From assembly GCA_027694045.1 (NCBI GenBank), contig JAQEWB010000002.1:930001-994000 (forward strand): a DNA stretch of 64,000 bases. The letters are read 5' to 3'. Positions 29,079 through 38,153 of this stretch are shown here, piece after piece. The stretch's first letter is position 1, and each line of letters opens with the position of its first letter. The DNA is from Bacillaceae bacterium OF18-1A (GTDB lineage: Bacteria > Bacillota > Bacilli > Bacillales > Bacillaceae_G). A program made the translations under genes and the position numbers. The notes beneath the pieces were generated by a model. The model saw only the letters and a list, made by a program, of their open reading frames with translations. It had not been told where the DNA came from and ran no database searches.

Positions 29079-29211
29079 AAAAATCACACCATTTACAGCG
29101 TAAACTAAAATATGTCTACCTGCGAGCGGTGCTGATTTCTAAAGGACTATCGTTTATAATTATAAATAATTATTTTGAATCTACAACCGACAATTTACGT
29201 ATGAAATGTCG

Positions 29212-29247
29212 CTTAAACAACAATATAATAGCAACGTGTTGTTTAAG
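29212..29247. promoter_or_regulatory. Inverted repeat upstream of tetR (candidate operator)
   Basis: CTTAAACAAC (29212-29221) and GTTGTTTAAG (29238-29247) are perfect 10-bp arms around 16 bp, 30 bp before the tetR start. The TTAAACAA core is shared with the palindrome at 29044-29078. Confidence 0.5.
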
Positions 29248-29276
29248 TGTGAAAAATTAAACGAGGGGAAGTTAAA

Positions 29277-29894
29277 ATGTCTATTAAAAATACAAATGAT
29301 CCACGTGTAAAGCGGACGAGACAACTCATACAGGATGCTTTTGTCGCTTTAGTAGGCGAAAAAGGCTTTGAAAATGTAACTGTGCAACATATCGCAGAAC
29401 GTGCTCCTGTAAATCGCGCTACATTTTATAGTCATTACCACGATAAATATGACCTATTAGAAAAAAGTATTGAAGAAATGCTAGATAAGTTAACGGAAGT
29501 CATTAAACCAAAAAATAATAATAAAGAAGAATTTCAACTTACATTCGATTCACCAAATCCAACTTTTTTAGCTCTATTCGAACATATTGCAAAAAACGTA
29601 AATTTCTATAACGTGATGCTCGGTGATAAAGCAGCCGGGAACTATTCTTATAAAATGATGAAAACAATACAAACACATTTAACGTTAAGCTTATCTATTT
29701 CACAGCCAGATGATACAGAACTTATGGTTCCTCGTGATATTTTAATTAGCTATGTGACAGGAGCTCATATCGGGATGATTATGTCCTGGTTAAAAAGAGG
29801 CATGATATATACTCCACATTTCATGGCCATGCAGTTAACCCGTTTAATTATTTTAGGAGCTCATACTGCAGCGGGATTAGAAAGACCTTTTTAA
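29277..29894 (+). CDS. TetR/AcrR-family regulator of the efflux pair
   Basis: A 205-residue protein with an N-terminal TetR HTH (RTRQLIQDAFVALVGEKGFENVTVQHIAERAPVNRATFYSHYHDKYDLLE, about 12-60) and a helical ligand domain. It is divergent from the efflux genes with two related inverted repeats in between, so local repression of the pump and itself is likely (inference). The ATG follows GAGGGGAAGTTAAA. Confidence 0.88.
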   Translation: MSIKNTNDPRVKRTRQLIQDAFVALVGEKGFENVTVQHIAERAPVNRATFYSHYHDKYDLLEKSIEEMLDKLTEVIKPKNNNKEEFQLTFDSPNPTFLALFEHIAKNVNFYNVMLGDKAAGNYSYKMMKTIQTHLTLSLSISQPDDTELMVPRDILISYVTGAHIGMIMSWLKRGMIYTPHFMAMQLTRLIILGAHTAAGLERPF

Positions 29895-29899
29895 AACAT

Positions 29900-29932
29900 A
29901 AAAAAGCGAAGGGAGATCTCCCTTCGCTTTTT
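29900..29932. terminator. Bidirectional terminator between tetR and the M42 peptidase gene
   Basis: Near-perfect palindrome AAAAAGCGAAGGGAGA with its complement, with T runs on both strands. Confidence 0.92.
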
Positions 29933-29936
29933 TCTA

Positions 29937-31022
29937 TTAATTAAATGTAATGTTATGTACAGCCTCTTTATCAAGACGTTTAATAACTTCTACAATTAAC
30001 TTCACTGCATTTTCATAATCATCACGATGTAACATCGCTGCGTGTGAATGAATGTAGCGCGTTGCAATTGTAATTGCCATAGACGGAATACCATTTACAG
30101 CAATGTGAATCGCACCTGCATCTGTTCCACCACCAGCTACTGAATCATATTGGTATGGGATTTGTAATTCGTCAGCAACGTCTACTACGAAATCACGTAA
30201 ACCTGTATGACCGATAACAGAAGCATCATATAAAATGATTTGTGGACCATCGCCCATTTTACTTTGCGCTTCTTTTGCTGTTACACCCGGCGTATCGCCA
30301 GCGATACCAACATCTACTGCGAATGCGATATCTGGTTTAATATAGTTTGCAGATGTTTTTGCACCACGAAGACCAACCTCTTCTTGTACAGTTCCAACGC
30401 CGTATACAACGTTTGGATGCTTTTCATCTTTTAATTGTTTTAATACGTCAATTGCAATTGCACAACCAATTCGGTTATCCCATGCTTTTGCAAGTAACAT
30501 TTTTTCATTCTTCATCACTTGGAATTCGAAGTAAGGTACAACTTGATCTCCAGGTCGTACGCCCCACTCCATCGCTTCTTCTTGACTAGAAGCACCGATA
30601 TCGATGAACATGTCTTTAATATCAACTGGCTTTTTACGAGCTTCTGGAGGTAAAATGTGCGGTGGTTTTGAACCAATTACACCTGTTACATCTCCTTTAC
30701 GCGTTACAATTGTTACGCGTTGTGCAAGCATAACTTGTGACCACCAGCCACCAACCGTTTGGAAACGAAGGAAACCTTTGTCATCAATTTGCGTAATCAT
30801 AAAGCCAACTTCATCTAAATGACCTGCAACCATAATTTTCGGGCCGTTTTCTTCCCCTACTTTTTTCGCAACTAAACTTCCTAAATTATCAGTAGAAAGT
30901 TCATCTGCAAACGGCTCAATATATTTCTTCATTACTTCACGTGGTTCACGCTCGTTACCGGCAATACCACGTGCATCTGTTAATTCTTTTAGCATTGTCA
31001 ATGTCGCGTCTAATTTTGTCAT
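29937..31022 (-). CDS. ysdC: M42-family aminopeptidase/endoglucanase (YsdC)
   Basis: A 361-residue co-catalytic metallopeptidase, the same length as B. subtilis YsdC. Metal and catalytic residues lie in [46 protein letters not shown] and [13 protein letters not shown]. It would trim peptides in the cytosol; some homologues were first described as endoglucanases. The ATG at 31022 is 8 nt after AAGGAGG. The upstream GTG at 31031 abuts the Shine-Dalgarno. Confidence 0.92.
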   Translation of the reverse strand: MTKLDATLTMLKELTDARGIAGNEREPREVMKKYIEPFADELSTDNLGSLVAKKVGEENGPKIMVAGHLDEVGFMITQIDDKGFLRFQTVGGWWSQVMLAQRVTIVTRKGDVTGVIGSKPPHILPPEARKKPVDIKDMFIDIGASSQEEAMEWGVRPGDQVVPYFEFQVMKNEKMLLAKAWDNRIGCAIAIDVLKQLKDEKHPNVVYGVGTVQEEVGLRGAKTSANYIKPDIAFAVDVGIAGDTPGVTAKEAQSKMGDGPQIILYDASVIGHTGLRDFVVDVADELQIPYQYDSVAGGGTDAGAIHIAVNGIPSMAITIATRYIHSHAAMLHRDDYENAVKLIVEVIKRLDKEAVHNITFN

Positions 31023-31091
31023 TGCCAACACCCTCCTTTTTCTTCAGTCACTTTATTATACAAAAGGAAATTGAAATATTCAAAAATTAAA

Positions 31092-31583
31092 TTAGTATCC
31101 TTGTGTTTGACGCTGATGATTTACTTCATTTTTATCTAAATACGCCTTTTCAATCTCTTCTTGTTCAAACTCAAGCGCTTGTCCAAGTCGAAGATAACTT
31201 GTAAATAATTCAATATAGTTCGTAATAGATGGTTGATCTGTAAAACGGATCACTTTCGCATATGTGTCCAAGAAAATTTCTACTTGTGTTTTATTCGTTT
31301 GTGCACATTTGTAGAATAAGAAGTTTTTATCAATACCTAAATCGATTCCGATTGATAAAATAAAATGCAAACCGTCTACGTATTCTTCTAATATTACTTC
31401 ACGTTCTGAAGCCGGTTTGTTGCTCCAATATTTAAAGCAGCGTGTTTCGTTCGCAAGCTCTCCAATCTCTACAAGAAGAGCTAACATTTTTTCTTTTAAT
31501 AATTTTTTCGGTTGTAAACCGTGCTCTTTCGCAATACGGTCATCTAATTCTTTTTGTAATTTAAATAGTTGTAGTAAGTCCAT
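31092..31583 (-). CDS. dUTP diphosphatase, all-alpha (dimeric dUTPase/MazG-like) family
   Basis: A 163-residue all-helical nucleotide pyrophosphatase. The metal-binding motifs are EIGELANETRCFKYWS (about 40-55) and EEYVDGLHFIL. It matches the dimeric dUTPase family, which hydrolyses dUTP to dUMP and PPi. The ATG at 31583 follows GGAGGAGGACAATAG; an upstream frame to 31604 is not needed. It lies 69 bp after the M42 gene start, same strand. No gene was seen in 31584-32230, which holds bcr-like repeats. Confidence 0.82.
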   Translation of the reverse strand: MDLLQLFKLQKELDDRIAKEHGLQPKKLLKEKMLALLVEIGELANETRCFKYWSNKPASEREVILEEYVDGLHFILSIGIDLGIDKNFLFYKCAQTNKTQVEIFLDTYAKVIRFTDQPSITNYIELFTSYLRLGQALEFEQEEIEKAYLDKNEVNHQRQTQGY

Positions 31584-31834
31584 TCTATTGTCCTCCTCCA
31601 ACATCGCATTTTCCGCAACAATGTTGTTTCATCTCAAAGTTCATTATTATGTTTCGTTTCTTATGAATAGGCCAGCTATTTACCTCTTTATAAAATAGCT
31701 TGTCCTTAATTTACAAATACGTTTCAATCATCGCTCATGGATTATTCACTTGATGAAAGTTCCATATCATCTTTCCATTATAGCAGTGTCGTTTCTACTA
31801 GAAAAGATACTCTTCTTTCCAAACGAACATAAAT

Positions 31835-31915
31835 AAAGTGAAACTTTAATCAAAAAGGACTTTTTCTATCTCCACTTATTATAAGTTCACACCAATCGGG
31901 TAGTTCATTTCCATA
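31835..31915 (+). repeat. Diverged bcr-like repeat
   Basis: It starts AAAGTGAAACTTTAATCA and later carries CACCAATCGGG, like the first half of the full copy at 31940-32096 but with substitutions and no right end. Confidence 0.6.
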
Positions 31916-31939
31916 TAACGCCCCTGCACCTCTTGACGA

Positions 31940-32096
31940 AAAGTGAAACTTTAGTCAGTGGGGGTTTTGTCCATCTCCCACTGATTATTAGCCCTCACCA
32001 ATCGGGCATTTACGGACAGCTGTCCCCCACCTAACTTCCTCGTATGCACCGAATTTTGAGATGGGAGTCTTACTGCCCGGCGAATAGCGGGATAAA
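31940..32096 (+). repeat. Full-length bcr1-like repeat (about 157 bp)
   Basis: It runs from AAGTGAAACTTTAGTCAGTG through CCCACTGATTATTAGCC and CACCAATCGGGC to CTTACTGCCCGGCGAATAGC and GGGATAAA. The length is close to the roughly 155 bp I recall for the B. cereus-group bcr1 element. It contains several short complementary segments (CAGTGGGGG with CCCACTG), so it can fold. Confidence 0.7.
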
Positions 32097-32189
32097 GAAG
32101 CCAGGAGCGTTCTCCTGACTTCATACATATATTCTTCTATATTGCTATGACTTTTATAACGACTTTGTCATATCGATAACAGTTCGTTA

Positions 32190-32226
32190 AATAATTATTA
32201 GCCCTCACCAATCGGGCTTTTGCGAG
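32190..32226 (+). repeat. Short bcr-like fragment
   Basis: ATTATTAGCCCTCACCAATC followed by GGGC matches the central part of the full copy 200 bp upstream. Confidence 0.6.
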
Positions 32227-32235
32227 ATAAATAAA

Positions 32236-32266
32236 AAAACCTTAGAAGAAAAACTTCTAAGGTTTT
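32236..32266 (-). terminator. Terminator of infC-rpmI-rplT
   Basis: The 13-bp stem AAAACCTTAGAAG/CTTCTAAGGTTTT is followed on the minus strand by a U run. Confidence 0.9.
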
Positions 32267-32272
32267 AAATAA

Positions 32273-32629
32273 TTAGTTTAAGTTGTTTTTTGCAACTGTT
32301 GCTAATTCAGCGAAAGCTTTTTCGTCATGAACAGCTAAGTCAGCAAGCATCTTGCGGTTAACTTCGATGCCAGCATTTTTTAAACCGTGCATTAAGCGGC
32401 TGTAAGAAAGACCATTCATACGAGCTGCTGCGTTGATACGTGTAATCCATAATTTACGGAAGTCACGTTTCTTTTGGCGACGGTCACGGAAAGCATACAT
32501 TAAAGATTTCATAACCTGTTGGTTAGCAACTTTGAATAAAGTATGTTTAGAACCGTAGTAACCTTTCGCTAATTTAATCATTTTTTTACGACGTTTACGA
32601 GTAACTGTACCACCTTTTACTCTTGGCAT
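32273..32629 (-). CDS. rplT: 50S ribosomal protein L20
   Basis: A 118-residue protein beginning [28 protein letters not shown], the L20 signature, with [20 protein letters not shown]. It binds 23S rRNA early in 50S assembly and in Bacillus also represses its own operon through the leader upstream of infC. Third gene of the operon, 36 bp after rpmI; AGGAGG precedes the start. Confidence 0.98.
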   Translation of the reverse strand: MPRVKGGTVTRKRRKKMIKLAKGYYGSKHTLFKVANQQVMKSLMYAFRDRRQKKRDFRKLWITRINAAARMNGLSYSRLMHGLKNAGIEVNRKMLADLAVHDEKAFAELATVAKNNLN

Positions 32630-32665
32630 AATATTACCTCCTAGATTGTTCTATATAAACCGAAC

Positions 32666-32866
32666 TTATTTTAAGTTGTCAAGCATTTGACGAATACGTT
32701 TGAAGTCACCAGCGCTTACTACACCAGCTTTACGTAGTTTACGTTTAGCTTTTGTAGATTTGTTAGCGAATAAGTGGCTTGTGTAAGCGTGAGAACGTTT
32801 CAGTTTACCTGATCCAGTCTTTTTGAAACGCTTTGCAGCGCCGCGATGAGTTTTTTGTTTAGGCAT
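32666..32866 (-). CDS. rpmI: 50S ribosomal protein L35
   Basis: A 66-residue basic protein, [20 protein letters not shown]..., the L35 signature. It lies between infC (21 bp upstream) and rplT, the standard order. AGGAGGAAATACC precedes the ATG. Confidence 0.98.
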
Positions 32867-32887
32867 AGGTATTTCCTCCTCTATCTA

Positions 32888-33403
32888 TTACTTATCGTTT
32901 TTCGGTGCTAAAACTAAGAACATACTGCGTCCTTCCATTTTAGGCTTAGATTCGATTGTACTAACTTCAGCACAAGCTTCTGAGAAGCGATCTAAAACAC
33001 GTTGACCGATTTCTTTATGAGTAATGGCACGTCCTTTAAAGCGAATTGACGCTTTAACCTTGTCGCCTTTCTCTAAAAACTTGATAGCATTACGAAGTTT
33101 TGTGTTAAAGTCGTGTTCATCAATTGTTGGACTTAAACGAACTTCTTTCATGCTAATTACTTTTTGATTTTTGCGCTGTTCTTTTTCTTTCTTCTGTTGC
33201 TCAAAGCGGAATTTACCGTAGTCCATAATGCGGCATACTGGCGGTTTCGCATTTGGAGCAACTAATACTAAATCAAGATTAAGATTTGCAGCTAAGTCTA
33301 AAGCGTCATTACGAGACTTGATTCCAAGTTGATCGCCATTTGCGCCAACTAAACGTACTTCACGTGCACGAATTTGCTCGTTAATCATCATATCCTTGCT
33401 AAT
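32888..33403 (-). CDS. infC: Translation initiation factor IF-3 (AUU start)
   Basis: A 171-residue IF-3. The N-domain [22 protein letters not shown] and linker precede the C-domain [21 protein letters not shown], and [17 protein letters not shown]-3 binds the 30S subunit and discriminates against non-AUG starts. The sequence TTGGAGGTGGCTTACT places an AUU at 33403 at optimal spacing. AUU starts are known for infC in E. coli and Geobacillus and support autoregulation. The longer frame to 33475 runs through the leader terminator and is rejected. Confidence 0.95.
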   Translation of the reverse strand: MSKDMMINEQIRAREVRLVGANGDQLGIKSRNDALDLAANLNLDLVLVAPNAKPPVCRIMDYGKFRFEQQKKEKEQRKNQKVISMKEVRLSPTIDEHDFNTKLRNAIKFLEKGDKVKASIRFKGRAITHKEIGQRVLDRFSEACAEVSTIESKPKMEGRSMFLVLAPKNDK

Positions 33404-33598
33404 AGTAAGCCACCTCCAAGGTTTTCTCAGAACATATTTTGTAGTCATAGAACCCGACAAAAAAAGTGCGGGCATACGGCACCCACACTTGTAAGATCTT
33501 AAGTAAGAAATACATGTACCTGCTAACTGCGAATGCGTCCATCAGGTGAGAAGCGGGTGCTTCTACTTGTTCTACAAAACAATATTCTATTATCCTTG
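33404..33598 (-). promoter_or_regulatory. L20-type autoregulatory leader of infC-rpmI-rplT
   Basis: An approximately 195-nt leader contains an intrinsic terminator at 33464-33490 (AAGTGtGGG paired with CCCgCACTT, then seven U on the minus strand) just before the infC ribosome-binding site. Upstream GC-rich segments (CACCCGCTTCTC, GATGGACGC) can compete. In Bacillus, L20 binding promotes termination here; the identification rests on position and the attenuator. Confidence 0.75.
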
Positions 33599-33601
33599 AT
33601 G

Positions 33602-33630
33602 AGTTTATCATAGGACATGACGTCTGTCAA
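33602..33630 (-). promoter_or_regulatory. SigA-type promoter of infC operon
   Basis: A perfect TTGACA (33625-33630) is 17 bp from TAAACT (33602-33607) on the minus strand. Confidence 0.7.
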
Positions 33631-33756
33631 GAAGACGCGATGTGTTTTACTAACAACAAGAAATATTGTAACAAACAACTAGCATACATGCAATACTTTT
33701 TTGTGAGAAGTGTTACATGGTTATTTTTTCTAATTTTTCTCATTGCTATTACATAG

Positions 33757-33782
33757 AAAAGCCGCGGCATCCCGCGGCTCTT
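33757..33782 (-). terminator. thrS terminator
   Basis: The GC-rich stem GCCGCGG/CCGCGGC with A/T flanks lies directly after the thrS stop. Confidence 0.85.
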
Positions 33783-33784
33783 TC

Positions 33785-35716
33785 TTATCGTTTTCCTTCT
33801 ACTTTCATCATATCAACAAAAGCATCTAATGCGATTGTTTCTGATTTTTGTTCACCATATTTACGTACATTTACGCCATTTTCAGTTACTTCATTGTCAC
33901 CTACTACAAGCATGTACGGAATTTTTTGCATTTGTGCTTCACGAATTTTGTAACCAATTTTCTCTTCACGAGTATCTAATTCAACACGGATACCAGCGCG
34001 GCGTAATTCATCTTGTACTTTCTTCGCATAGTCTAAATGTACTTGCGGAGAAACTGGAATTACTTGTACTTGAACTGGAGCTAACCAAGTTGGGAATGCA
34101 CCTTTGTACTCTTCAATTAAGAAGGCTACGAAACGTTCCATAGTTGATACAACGCCACGGTGAATTACAACTGGACGATGTTGCTTACCATCTTCACCAA
34201 CGTAAGTTAATTCAAATCGTTCTGGAAGTAAGAAGTCTAATTGTACAGTTGAAAGTGTTTCGTCTTTTCCAAGAGCAGTACGAACTTGAACGTCAAGTTT
34301 TGGACCGTAGAATGCTGCTTCACCTTCAGCTTCATAGTAATCAAGACCCATTTCATCCATCGCTTCTTTTAACATACCTTGTGCTTTTTCCCACATCTCA
34401 TCATCAGCATAGTACTTTTTAGTATCTGCTGGGTCGCGGTAAGATAGACGGAATGAATAGTTCTCTAAACCGAAATCTTTGTACACTTCTAGAGTTAAGT
34501 TTACAACGCGTTTCAATTCTTCTTTAATTTGATCTGGACGAACGAAAATGTGCGCATCGTTTAAAGTCATTCCGCGTACACGTTGTAATCCAGATAACGC
34601 ACCTGACATTTCATAACGGTGCATTGTTCCAAGTTCCGCAATACGGATTGGTAATTCACGGTAGCTGTGAATATCGTTTTTATAAACCATCATGTGGTGA
34701 GGGCAGTTCATTGGACGAAGAACTAATTCTTCATTATCCATTTCCATTGATGGGAACATGCCATCACGGTAGTGGTTCCAGTGACCAGAAGTTTCATATA
34801 ACTCTCTGCTTCCTAGTACTGGAGTGTATACGTGATCATAGCCTAAGCTTGCTTCTTTATCGACGATGTAACGCTCGATAATACGACGGATTGTTGCACC
34901 TTTTGGTAACCAAAGAGGTAAACCTTGTCCTACTTTTTGGCTATTAGTAAATAGTTTTAATTCTTTACCTAATTTACGGTGATCGCGCTCTTTCGCTTCT
35001 TCAAGCATACGTAAGTGCTCATCTAATTCTGCTTTCTTAACGAATGCAGTACCGTAAATACGTTGTAACATTTTATTATTGCTATCGCCGCGCCAGTAAG
35101 CACCAGCAACACTTAATAATTTAAATACTTTAATTTTCCCTGTAGATGGAAGGTGAACACCACGGCAAAGGTCGAAGAATTCGCCTTGTTCGTAGATTGA
35201 AATCACTGCATCTTCTGGAAGATCGTTAATTAAATCTAATTTTAAATCATCGCCCATTTCTTCATAACGACGAAGTGCTTCTGCACGTGGTACTTCATGA
35301 CGAACGATTTCTAAGTTCTCGTTCACAATTTTTTGCATTTCTTTTTCGATTTTCTTGAAATCTTCAACTGTAATTGCTTCTTCCATATCAATATCGTAGT
35401 AGAAGCCATTTTCGATTACTGGACCAATGCCAAGCTTAACATCTTTATATAGACGTTTTAATGCTTGTGCTAATAGGTGGGCTGTTGAGTGGCGTAAAAT
35501 GTATAAGCCCTCTTCAGAATCTAATGTAATGATAGAAATTGCACCATCTTCTTCGATTGGTGTAAGTAAATCGATCATCTCATCATTTAATTTTCCAGCC
35601 ACAGCTTTTTTCTTTAAGCCTGGGCTAATAGAAGCTGCGATTTCTTCAGTTGTTACGCCTTTTGGAAACTCCTTCACAGCTCCATCAGGGAAAGTAATTT
35701 TAACTACATCTGCCAT
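33785..35716 (-). CDS. thrS: Threonyl-tRNA synthetase
   Basis: A 643-residue ThrS, the length of the B. subtilis enzyme. The TGS domain ([16 protein letters not shown]) is followed by the editing domain ([15 protein letters not shown], with the HxxxH zinc motif), then the class II core with [22 protein letters not shown] and [15 protein letters not shown], and the anticodon-binding domain (QVQVIPVS). It charges tRNA-Thr. The ATG at 35716 is 9 nt after GGAG; an adjacent GTG at 35719 is possible. A T-box leader controls it. Confidence 0.97.
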   Translation of the reverse strand: MADVVKITFPDGAVKEFPKGVTTEEIAASISPGLKKKAVAGKLNDEMIDLLTPIEEDGAISIITLDSEEGLYILRHSTAHLLAQALKRLYKDVKLGIGPVIENGFYYDIDMEEAITVEDFKKIEKEMQKIVNENLEIVRHEVPRAEALRRYEEMGDDLKLDLINDLPEDAVISIYEQGEFFDLCRGVHLPSTGKIKVFKLLSVAGAYWRGDSNNKMLQRIYGTAFVKKAELDEHLRMLEEAKERDHRKLGKELKLFTNSQKVGQGLPLWLPKGATIRRIIERYIVDKEASLGYDHVYTPVLGSRELYETSGHWNHYRDGMFPSMEMDNEELVLRPMNCPHHMMVYKNDIHSYRELPIRIAELGTMHRYEMSGALSGLQRVRGMTLNDAHIFVRPDQIKEELKRVVNLTLEVYKDFGLENYSFRLSYRDPADTKKYYADDEMWEKAQGMLKEAMDEMGLDYYEAEGEAAFYGPKLDVQVRTALGKDETLSTVQLDFLLPERFELTYVGEDGKQHRPVVIHRGVVSTMERFVAFLIEEYKGAFPTWLAPVQVQVIPVSPQVHLDYAKKVQDELRRAGIRVELDTREEKIGYKIREAQMQKIPYMLVVGDNEVTENGVNVRKYGEQKSETIALDAFVDMMKVEGKR

Positions 35717-36008
35717 CACTGGTCACTCCTCTTTTTTTCAAAATAAAAAACACTCATCCCGTAAAAAGGGACGAGTGTTGAATTCGTGGTTCCACCCTTG
35801 TTCCAATTAACATCATTGTTAATTGCTCAAGTTCAACATAACGGTGTTGTCCGTTAGCAATTACTAGAAAAATCGTTCACTGCTAAAGTTTAGAGGTGGT
35901 AAGTAATAATCCCGTATTAGGAAGCTCGCACCCTAAGGCTTCCCTCTCTGAAAATCGTAGAAAACTACCCATGTCCTCATCATGACATTTCAATATATTT
36001 CATTTATG
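35717..36008 (-). promoter_or_regulatory. T-box leader of thrS, specifier ACC (Thr)
   Basis: The T-box AGGGTGGAACCACGA (minus strand) lies at 35785-35799 and the terminator AACACTCATCCC/GGGACGAGTGTT at 35749-35779. The specifier ACC is at 35898-35900, followed by ACCTCT as in pheS. It shares long blocks with the brnQ leader (GAGCTTCCTAATACG, ACCACCTCTAAACTT). Confidence 0.92.
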
Positions 36009-36014
36009 TAGGTA

Positions 36015-36043
36015 ATTATATGCTCAAAAACTTAGAAAATCAA
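36015..36043 (-). promoter_or_regulatory. SigA-type promoter of thrS, overlapping the ytxC 3' end
   Basis: TTGATT (36038-36043) and TATAAT (36015-36020) are 17 bp apart on the minus strand. The -35 box lies within the last codons of ytxC. Confidence 0.75.
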
Positions 36044-36905
36044 GGGCGTTACCTTTATTTTTTAAATTTTTAACATTGCGCTCAAACTCATGTAATCCAT
36101 GTAATTGTACCCGTTCTTGAAATACATTTCGCAAAGTAATAATCATATTATGATCTTGTTCTTTCGTGTATAAATAAATTTTTTTCGGCGAAATAGAAAG
36201 AAGTGGTGCAATTACTTTCGTATCGATATATACATCCTTTTGTTTTAATAAGTCCTCATCTATATATTGAACCAATTTCTCCTGTTTTAAACGTCTACCT
36301 TTATCATCATAGAAAATAAAGCTTTCATCAAAAATAAGATGTACACAGGACAAACGTGATTTTCGGCTACGGACTTGTTGCCGGAGCGTCTCAATAAACA
36401 TTTGATATTCTTGTTCCATCTTGTACTCATCAATTGCCACTTCCGCAAGTTTAGCTACCATTTCCCTATATGTACGAAGACGAAAACGAACATATGATGA
36501 AAACGAGAATGAGAGCGGATCACAAAGCCAATTGTTTAAAGAAGACTTAATGTACGATTCAAATGTATGGCGCGTTAATTCACGAGCGACCCCTTTTCTT
36601 CTTCCTTTAAAAATCTCTTGTGCCATATGCAATATTTGATGACATTCTTCTTGTTCTTCATAAAAGAACTTTTCTTTTAAAATTGTATATACCCACTCAT
36701 TTTGTTTCACATTCACAATAAAATACACCATTACTGGCAATAAAATCTTTTCAATGTAATTCGATTCACATACCGGTATGTGAATTACAACTTTCTGTTC
36801 TTGTAAGTACACACTCGTTTCCTTATATAAAACTTCCGCTCTTTTCAATAGTTGTTTATATACGTGCATAGCATCATTTTTTTCTTCGAAGCAAATTTCA
36901 ATCAC
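36024..36905 (-). CDS. ytxC: Putative sporulation protein YtxC
   Basis: A 293-residue YtxC-family protein in the conserved dnaB-dnaI-ytxC-thrS neighbourhood. It is mostly helical with basic C-terminal stretches and no recognisable catalytic motif; the family is known only by its sporulation association. The GTG at 36905 follows AAAGGGGGGACAAAA. Its 3' end carries the thrS -35 box. About 280 bp separate it from dnaI, with no clear gene in the gap. Confidence 0.85.
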   Translation of the reverse strand: MIEICFEEKNDAMHVYKQLLKRAEVLYKETSVYLQEQKVVIHIPVCESNYIEKILLPVMVYFIVNVKQNEWVYTILKEKFFYEEQEECHQILHMAQEIFKGRRKGVARELTRHTFESYIKSSLNNWLCDPLSFSFSSYVRFRLRTYREMVAKLAEVAIDEYKMEQEYQMFIETLRQQVRSRKSRLSCVHLIFDESFIFYDDKGRRLKQEKLVQYIDEDLLKQKDVYIDTKVIAPLLSISPKKIYLYTKEQDHNMIITLRNVFQERVQLHGLHEFERNVKNLKNKGNALDFLSF

Positions 36906-37156
36906 TTTTGTCCCCCCTTTTATCCCCGCTCTAAAGGATTGTATCTAATACGTTACAAATCCTATAAGAGTTTGGCCCGCGTGAAGTTCACTCTTAGTAG
37001 AACTCCATTTCTTATCGTTAGAAAATCCACTCGATATGGCTTGCTAATTTCATATATATTAAGGGAGGGAGAAAAAAATGATACAAGCTACCATGAATTT
37101 TCAATAAAAACTTTTCATTTATAATTCGACTACGCTGAGAAGTATTAAAAACAAAA

Positions 37157-37186
37157 AAAAGAGCAAGCTTTTCAGCCTACTCTTTT
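37157..37186 (-). terminator. Terminator of dnaB-dnaI
   Basis: The outer stem AAAAGAG/CTCTTTT with a weaker inner AGC/GCC-containing helix is followed on the minus strand by eight U, at the dnaI stop. Confidence 0.75.
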
Positions 37187-38120
37187 ACTTATGACGACGG
37201 TTCTCTCCACCAATTTCGATTGGTTTCGCTAAATATCTAATTCGTTCCATAATACGAGCTGCTTTCATTTTTTCCGCTTCACCACGTTGTGTATACGTTA
37301 AATGATGTTCCAGCTCCTTGAAATCAAAGTTAGACGTAAAGAACGTCGGTAAGTTTTCTAACATACGGAACTGTAAAATTGCGCCTAACACATCATCACG
37401 TACAAAACTTGACATCGCTTCCGCTCCGATATCATCTAACATTAAAACTTGTACGCGTTTAACCGCATCAATCTTTTCCCCAATCGAATTATCTTGAATC
37501 GAACTTTTAATTTCTCGTAAAAATTCCGGGAAGTATACGAGCATCGAGCTTATTTTCTTTTGAGCAAGCTCATTCGCAATCGCTCCTAACAGATACGTTT
37601 TCCCTACACCAAATTTACCGTACAAATATAAACCTTGTACTTTTTTGCCTGGTTCATACTCACCTAGGAACTCGTTCGCAGCACCAATACCTTCATATCT
37701 ATCACCAGCAGATAAATCAAGAGAGGACATAGACGCCTGTAAAATGTCAGTTGGCATATATACACTTTGAACGAGTTTTTCATATTTCTTTCTCTCATCA
37801 TACGCTACTTTTCTAACGCAGCGATCGTATTGAATATCAATCATCTTACCTTGAATAACGAGCTTCGGCTCATACCCTTGCAGCATATTTTTACATGAAC
37901 CTAAATCCGGACAATCCGCGCACCCTACACTTTGCCCAATATATTCATATAACTTCACAAGGCTGCGCTCAATCATAGACGTTGTTACTTCACCTTCATG
38001 TTCATCTATAAATTCTTTCACACGCGGATGTGCCATTACTTCCGCCTTTAATACTTCATATCTATTTTTAAAGTTTTCATTTTCCATTAATTTTGCAAAT
38101 GAATTTTGAATATGCTCCAT
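37185..38120 (-). CDS. dnaI: Primosomal helicase loader DnaI
   Basis: A 311-residue AAA+ protein. The N-terminal zinc-binding domain has CADCPDLGSC..MLQGYEP..C (about 81-120). The AAA+ domain has Walker A YGKFGVGKTYLL, Walker B MLDDIGAE and sensor SNFDF. It loads the DnaC helicase onto DNA at origins and restart sites, with DnaB and DnaD. It lies 33 bp after dnaB; the ATG follows AAAGAGGTGAGAAA-type sequence. Confidence 0.95.
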   Translation of the reverse strand: MEHIQNSFAKLMENENFKNRYEVLKAEVMAHPRVKEFIDEHEGEVTTSMIERSLVKLYEYIGQSVGCADCPDLGSCKNMLQGYEPKLVIQGKMIDIQYDRCVRKVAYDERKKYEKLVQSVYMPTDILQASMSSLDLSAGDRYEGIGAANEFLGEYEPGKKVQGLYLYGKFGVGKTYLLGAIANELAQKKISSMLVYFPEFLREIKSSIQDNSIGEKIDAVKRVQVLMLDDIGAEAMSSFVRDDVLGAILQFRMLENLPTFFTSNFDFKELEHHLTYTQRGEAEKMKAARIMERIRYLAKPIEIGGENRRHK

Positions 38121-38153
38121 TTTCTCACCTCAAAGAGCGTTCATTCTCTTCTA

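Noticed and set aside
31584..32235. Possible CRISPR-like array from repeated GCCCTCACCAATCGGGC blocks
   Set aside because: Units are irregularly spaced, of different lengths and found singly elsewhere, which fits dispersed bcr-like repeats.
37078..37107. Nine-codon ORF after GGGAGGGAGAAAAAA
   Set aside because: The ribosome-binding site is good, but the peptide is too short to support without conservation data.
36852..37124. Plus-strand 90-codon frame between ytxC and dnaI
   Set aside because: It overlaps the ytxC start on the opposite strand and has no ribosome-binding site or family resemblance.
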